Made by a program: the position numbers and the translations under genes. A stretch of DNA of 9,778 bases from positions 1-9,778 of the forward strand of contig NZ_JAGKWP010000085.1 of NCBI RefSeq assembly GCF_021151785.1, in the 5' to 3' direction. The DNA is from Flavobacterium sp. GTDB taxonomy: Bacteria > Bacteroidota > Bacteroidia > Flavobacteriales > Flavobacteriaceae. Shown here piece by piece: positions 6,824 to 9,778 of the stretch. Within the stretch, counting starts at the first letter, position 1; each line of letters starts with the position of its first letter. The notes under the pieces are model-generated. The model worked only from the letters and a program-made list of their open reading frames with translations. It searched no databases and was not told where the DNA came from.

Positions 6824-9670
6824 ATGTCACAAAAACGCTTATTCTTACTCGACGCCTATGCCTTGATTTTTAGAGGGTACTATGCATTTATTAAAAACCC
6901 AAGAATCAACTCAAAAGGTATGGATACTTCAGCCATTATGGGCTTCATGAACTCTTTAATGGATGTAATAAGAAGAGAAAAGCCCGATCATTTGGCTGTT
7001 GCCTTTGATAAAGGAGGAAGTGATTATCGTTTAGAAATGTACACCGAATACAAAGCTAATCGAGATGAAACACCTGAAGCTATCAAGATTGCCGTTCCTT
7101 ACATACAAGAACTACTTCGTGCTATGCACATCCCCATTATTGAAGAAGCAGGTTTTGAAGCAGATGATTTAATCGGAACCCTTGCTAAACAAGCTGAAAA
7201 ACAAGGCTATCAAGTTTATATGGTAACCCCCGATAAAGATTTTGGGCAATTAGTCTCAGAAAATATTTTTATGTATCGTCCGGCTCGAATGGGAAATGAC
7301 ATTGAAATTTGGGGAGTAGAAGAAGTTAAAGCAAAATTTGAAGTAGAACATCCCCTGCAAGTCATAGACTTTTTAGGCATGATGGGTGACGCAGTAGACA
7401 ACATCCCTGGATTACCTGGTGTAGGTGAAAAAACAGCTAAAAAACTATTAGCCGAATTTGGCTCAATGGAAAATTTATTAGCAAATACCGACAAACTTAA
7501 AGGTGCTTTAAAAGAAAAAATTGAAGCCAATAAGGAAAAAGGTATTTTATCTAAAAAATTAGCTACAATATTATTGGATTGCCCAGTTACCTTTGACGAA
7601 AAAGATTATGAATTATCTAAACCTGATGTAGAAAAAACAGATATTATTTTCCAAGAATTAGAATTCCGTCAAATGAAAACACAATTTGACAAATTATTTG
7701 GCTCAGGAAAAGAATATGACGAAATTGAAACTAATGGGACAGATTCTAACAACATAATTAAAAAAACTCCTGCTAAAAAAGGACCTGAAAATCAGATGGA
7801 TTTATTTGGATTTTCAGATGACGATCAAGAAATTTCACAAGGCCATTCATTTTACGCTACACTTGAAACCACAGATCATTTTTACCAAATTGTACAAGGA
7901 GAAATGCCTACCCGAATTCTAATTCAAAATTTAATGAGTCAAACCTCTGTATGTTTTGATACAGAAACAACTGGTATTGATGCATTAAATGCAGAATTAG
8001 TCGGCATGTCTTTTGCTTGGGAAAAAGGCAAGGCATTTTACATTCCGTTTCCAGAAAATCAAGACGAAGCGCAACTTTTGGTCACAAAATTCAAACCGTT
8101 TTTTGAAAATGAAGCTATTGAAAAAATCGGACAAAACATGAAATACGATTTAAAAGTATTACGCAATTATGGGCTTGAAGTTAAAGGCCCATTGTTTGAC
8201 ACCATGATTGCGCACTATTTAATCAACCCAGACATGCGTCATAACATGGATGTGCTAGCGGAAACCTATTTAAAATACAGCCCAAAATCCATTGAAACAT
8301 TAATTGGTAAAAAAGGAAAAGGGCAAAAATCAATGCGTGAGGTAGCTTTAGAAGACATTAAAGAATATGCCGCTGAAGATGCTGATATTACACTACAATT
8401 AAAAGAAAATTTTCAACCTATTTTAGAAAAAGTAGGCACAAAGAAACTATTTGATGAAATTGAAATACCTTTAGTTCAAGTTTTAGCCGATATGGAAGCT
8501 GAGGGCATTCGATTAGACGTAGATTTCTTAAAAGAGATGTCAAAAGAAATGGAGGTGGAAATAAAATCATTAGAGCAAAAAATATATGAAACTGCTGGTG
8601 AAACATTCAACTTAGCTTCACCAAAACAACTTGGGGATATTTTATTTGACAAATTAAAAATTGGAGGTGCCAAGCAGAAAAAAACCAAAACAGGCCAATA
8701 TGCTACTGGTGAAGAAATTTTAAGCTATTTAGCCAATGACCATGAAATTGTTAGGGATATTTTAGATTGGCGTCAAATGGTAAAATTACAAAGTACTTAT
8801 ATTGATGCTTTACCTAACCAAGTTGATGAAAAAACACAACGTGTGCATACCGATTACATGCAAACTGTAGCTGCAACAGGTCGATTAAGTTCTAACAATC
8901 CTAATTTACAAAACATTCCTATTAGAACAGAACGAGGAAGACAAATTAGAAAAGCTTTTATTGCAAAAGACGAAAACTACACGCTTGTTTCTGCCGATTA
9001 TTCTCAAATAGAATTACGAATTATCGCCGCATTATCAGGTGAGGAGAACATGATTAAAGCATTTCAAAATCACGAAGACATTCACAAAAGTACGGCTGCA
9101 AAAGTGTTCAATGTGCCTTTAGACGAAGTGACAAAAGAACAAAGAAGTCACGCTAAAACCGTAAACTTTGGGATTATTTATGGCGTTTCAGCTTTTGGAT
9201 TGAGTAATCAAACCAATTTATCACGAAAAGAAAGTGCTGATTTAATTGAAGCTTATTATCAAACGTATCCAAAATTGAAATCTTTTATGACTTCGCAAGT
9301 AGATTTTGCTAGAGAACACGGTTATGTAGAAACGATTTCAGGAAGAAGACGTTATTTGAAAGACATCAACTCAGCCAACGCGATTGTTCGTGGTGGTGCG
9401 GAACGAAACGCAGTGAATGCACCAATTCAAGGTTCGGCAGCTGATATCATTAAAATTGCAATGATCAATATTCATAAAAGGTTAAAAGCAGAACATTGGC
9501 AATCAAAAATGCTATTGCAAGTACATGACGAATTAGTATTTGACGTGCACAACTCTGAATTAGAAAAAATCCAACCAATGATTAAACATGAAATGGAAAA
9601 CGCCTTCAAAATGTCAGTCCCTTTAGATGTAGAAATTGGATTGGGTAAAAATTGGTTAGAAGCGCATTAA
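6824..9670 (+). CDS. polA: DNA polymerase I with 5'-nuclease, 3'-5' exonuclease and polymerase domains
   Basis: This 948-residue, full-length Pol I fills gaps and removes RNA primers in Okazaki-fragment maturation and excision repair. The 5'-nuclease domain (about 1-290) has the metal-binding acids D10, D62, EADD (112-115), TPDKD (D137, D139) and GDAVDN (D189, D192), plus the helix-hairpin-helix GLPGVGEKTA. The proofreading domain keeps the DEDDy residues: D379 and E381 (FDTETTG), D442 (MKYD), Y515 and D519. In many bacteria these are lost, so proofreading is probably active here. The polymerase domain has motif A (D725 in SADYSQIELR), motif B (R774, K778, F782, Y786) and motif C (VHDE, H901-D902), each exactly 20 residues beyond its E. 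coli counterpart. F782 corresponds to E. coli F762. A low-complexity linker (about 300-335) contains QMDLF (324-328), which resembles a sliding-clamp-binding motif. The ATG at 6824 precedes the conserved LFLLDAYALIFRG strand. No terminator follows. Confidence 0.98.
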   Translation: MSQKRLFLLDAYALIFRGYYAFIKNPRINSKGMDTSAIMGFMNSLMDVIRREKPDHLAVAFDKGGSDYRLEMYTEYKANRDETPEAIKIAVPYIQELLRAMHIPIIEEAGFEADDLIGTLAKQAEKQGYQVYMVTPDKDFGQLVSENIFMYRPARMGNDIEIWGVEEVKAKFEVEHPLQVIDFLGMMGDAVDNIPGLPGVGEKTAKKLLAEFGSMENLLANTDKLKGALKEKIEANKEKGILSKKLATILLDCPVTFDEKDYELSKPDVEKTDIIFQELEFRQMKTQFDKLFGSGKEYDEIETNGTDSNNIIKKTPAKKGPENQMDLFGFSDDDQEISQGHSFYATLETTDHFYQIVQGEMPTRILIQNLMSQTSVCFDTETTGIDALNAELVGMSFAWEKGKAFYIPFPENQDEAQLLVTKFKPFFENEAIEKIGQNMKYDLKVLRNYGLEVKGPLFDTMIAHYLINPDMRHNMDVLAETYLKYSPKSIETLIGKKGKGQKSMREVALEDIKEYAAEDADITLQLKENFQPILEKVGTKKLFDEIEIPLVQVLADMEAEGIRLDVDFLKEMSKEMEVEIKSLEQKIYETAGETFNLASPKQLGDILFDKLKIGGAKQKKTKTGQYATGEEILSYLANDHEIVRDILDWRQMVKLQSTYIDALPNQVDEKTQRVHTDYMQTVAATGRLSSNNPNLQNIPIRTERGRQIRKAFIAKDENYTLVSADYSQIELRIIAALSGEENMIKAFQNHEDIHKSTAAKVFNVPLDEVTKEQRSHAKTVNFGIIYGVSAFGLSNQTNLSRKESADLIEAYYQTYPKLKSFMTSQVDFAREHGYVETISGRRRYLKDINSANAIVRGGAERNAVNAPIQGSAADIIKIAMINIHKRLKAEHWQSKMLLQVHDELVFDVHNSELEKIQPMIKHEMENAFKMSVPLDVEIGLGKNWLEAH

Positions 9671-9713
9671 TTAGTTAAGTAATTTTAAGATAATAGTAAT
9701 TGATAATCGCAAT

Positions 9714-9778
9714 ATGAGAATAACAAATATTCAAAAAAAAGAACTCTCTGAAATATTTAAGAAAAATAACTTAAACAT
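9714..9778 (+). CDS. Start of an unidentified gene, cut by the window end
   Basis: An ATG at 9714, 43 nt after the polA stop, opens a frame with no stop through the last base (21 complete codons, beginning MRITNIQKKELSEIFKKN). The composition is lysine- and isoleucine-rich like the neighbouring genes. The visible part looks like a soluble helical N-terminus with no signal peptide. It is too short to name. No terminator or promoter is clear between it and polA, so co-transcription is possible. In AT-rich DNA a 65-nt open frame can occur by chance, so the call is tentative. Confidence 0.5.
   Translation, partial: MRITNIQKKELSEIFKKNNLN

Noticed and set aside
7216..7530. A 104-codon minus-strand open frame within polA
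   Set aside because: It lies entirely inside the 5'-nuclease domain of polA, whose conserved motifs use the other strand, and its translation resembles no family I know.
1..9778. A search for insertion sequences, CRISPR repeats, phage or defence genes
   Set aside because: No transposase-like frame, spaced direct repeats, integrase or inverted terminal repeats were seen; composition is even and all large frames belong to common chromosomal families.

Overview
The window looks like chromosomal housekeeping DNA from a member of the Bacteroidota, most likely Flavobacteriaceae and close to Flavobacterium. The evidence is AT-rich DNA with A/T-ending codons, gene starts without clear Shine-Dalgarno sequences, several TAnnTTTG-type -7 boxes, a DUF2723/GT117 membrane protein of the kind typical of Bacteroidota, and a full-length Pol I. 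The genus is an inference from recognised families and was not tested by a database search. I see no insertion sequence, phage gene, CRISPR array or sign of horizontal transfer.

Layout. Positions 72-896 (+) encode a tandem-domain universal stress protein that ends in a strong hairpin terminator. Positions 897-1209 hold no protein gene. They contain that terminator, a tRNA-Gln(TTG) on the minus strand with its own terminator and a good Bacteroidota-type promoter, and then AT-rich DNA with a likely promoter for the next gene. Positions 1210-4437 (+) encode a 1075-residue multi-spanning membrane protein of the DUF2723 (GT117) family, a probable GT-C-like glycosyltransferase, closed by a 13-bp hairpin terminator. 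A NodB-type polysaccharide deacetylase follows on the same strand. Its start belongs at 4487, after that terminator, although an open frame reaches back to 4430. The deacetylase meets a minus-strand thioredoxin-fold gene tail to tail with a 4-nt overlap. Upstream of the thioredoxin-like gene, also on the minus strand, is a membrane-anchored metallophosphoesterase. This diverges from polA (6824-9670, +), a complete three-domain DNA polymerase I. The last 65 bases open a further plus-strand frame that runs off the window.

The genes do not form one pathway. DUF2723 and the deacetylase are the pair most likely to share a theme, envelope glycan or glycoprotein work, but a terminator lies between them. 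The thioredoxin-like protein has a recognisable fold but no CxxC cysteines, so it is probably not an oxidoreductase. The metallophosphoesterase carries an RRKF Tat-like motif just before its last membrane segment. PolA has every catalytic motif of its three domains and a clamp-binding-like QMDLF in the linker. No wholly new system is evident. The most useful points are the redox-dead thioredoxin, the internal Tat-like motif, the PolA linker motif and the corrected deacetylase start.
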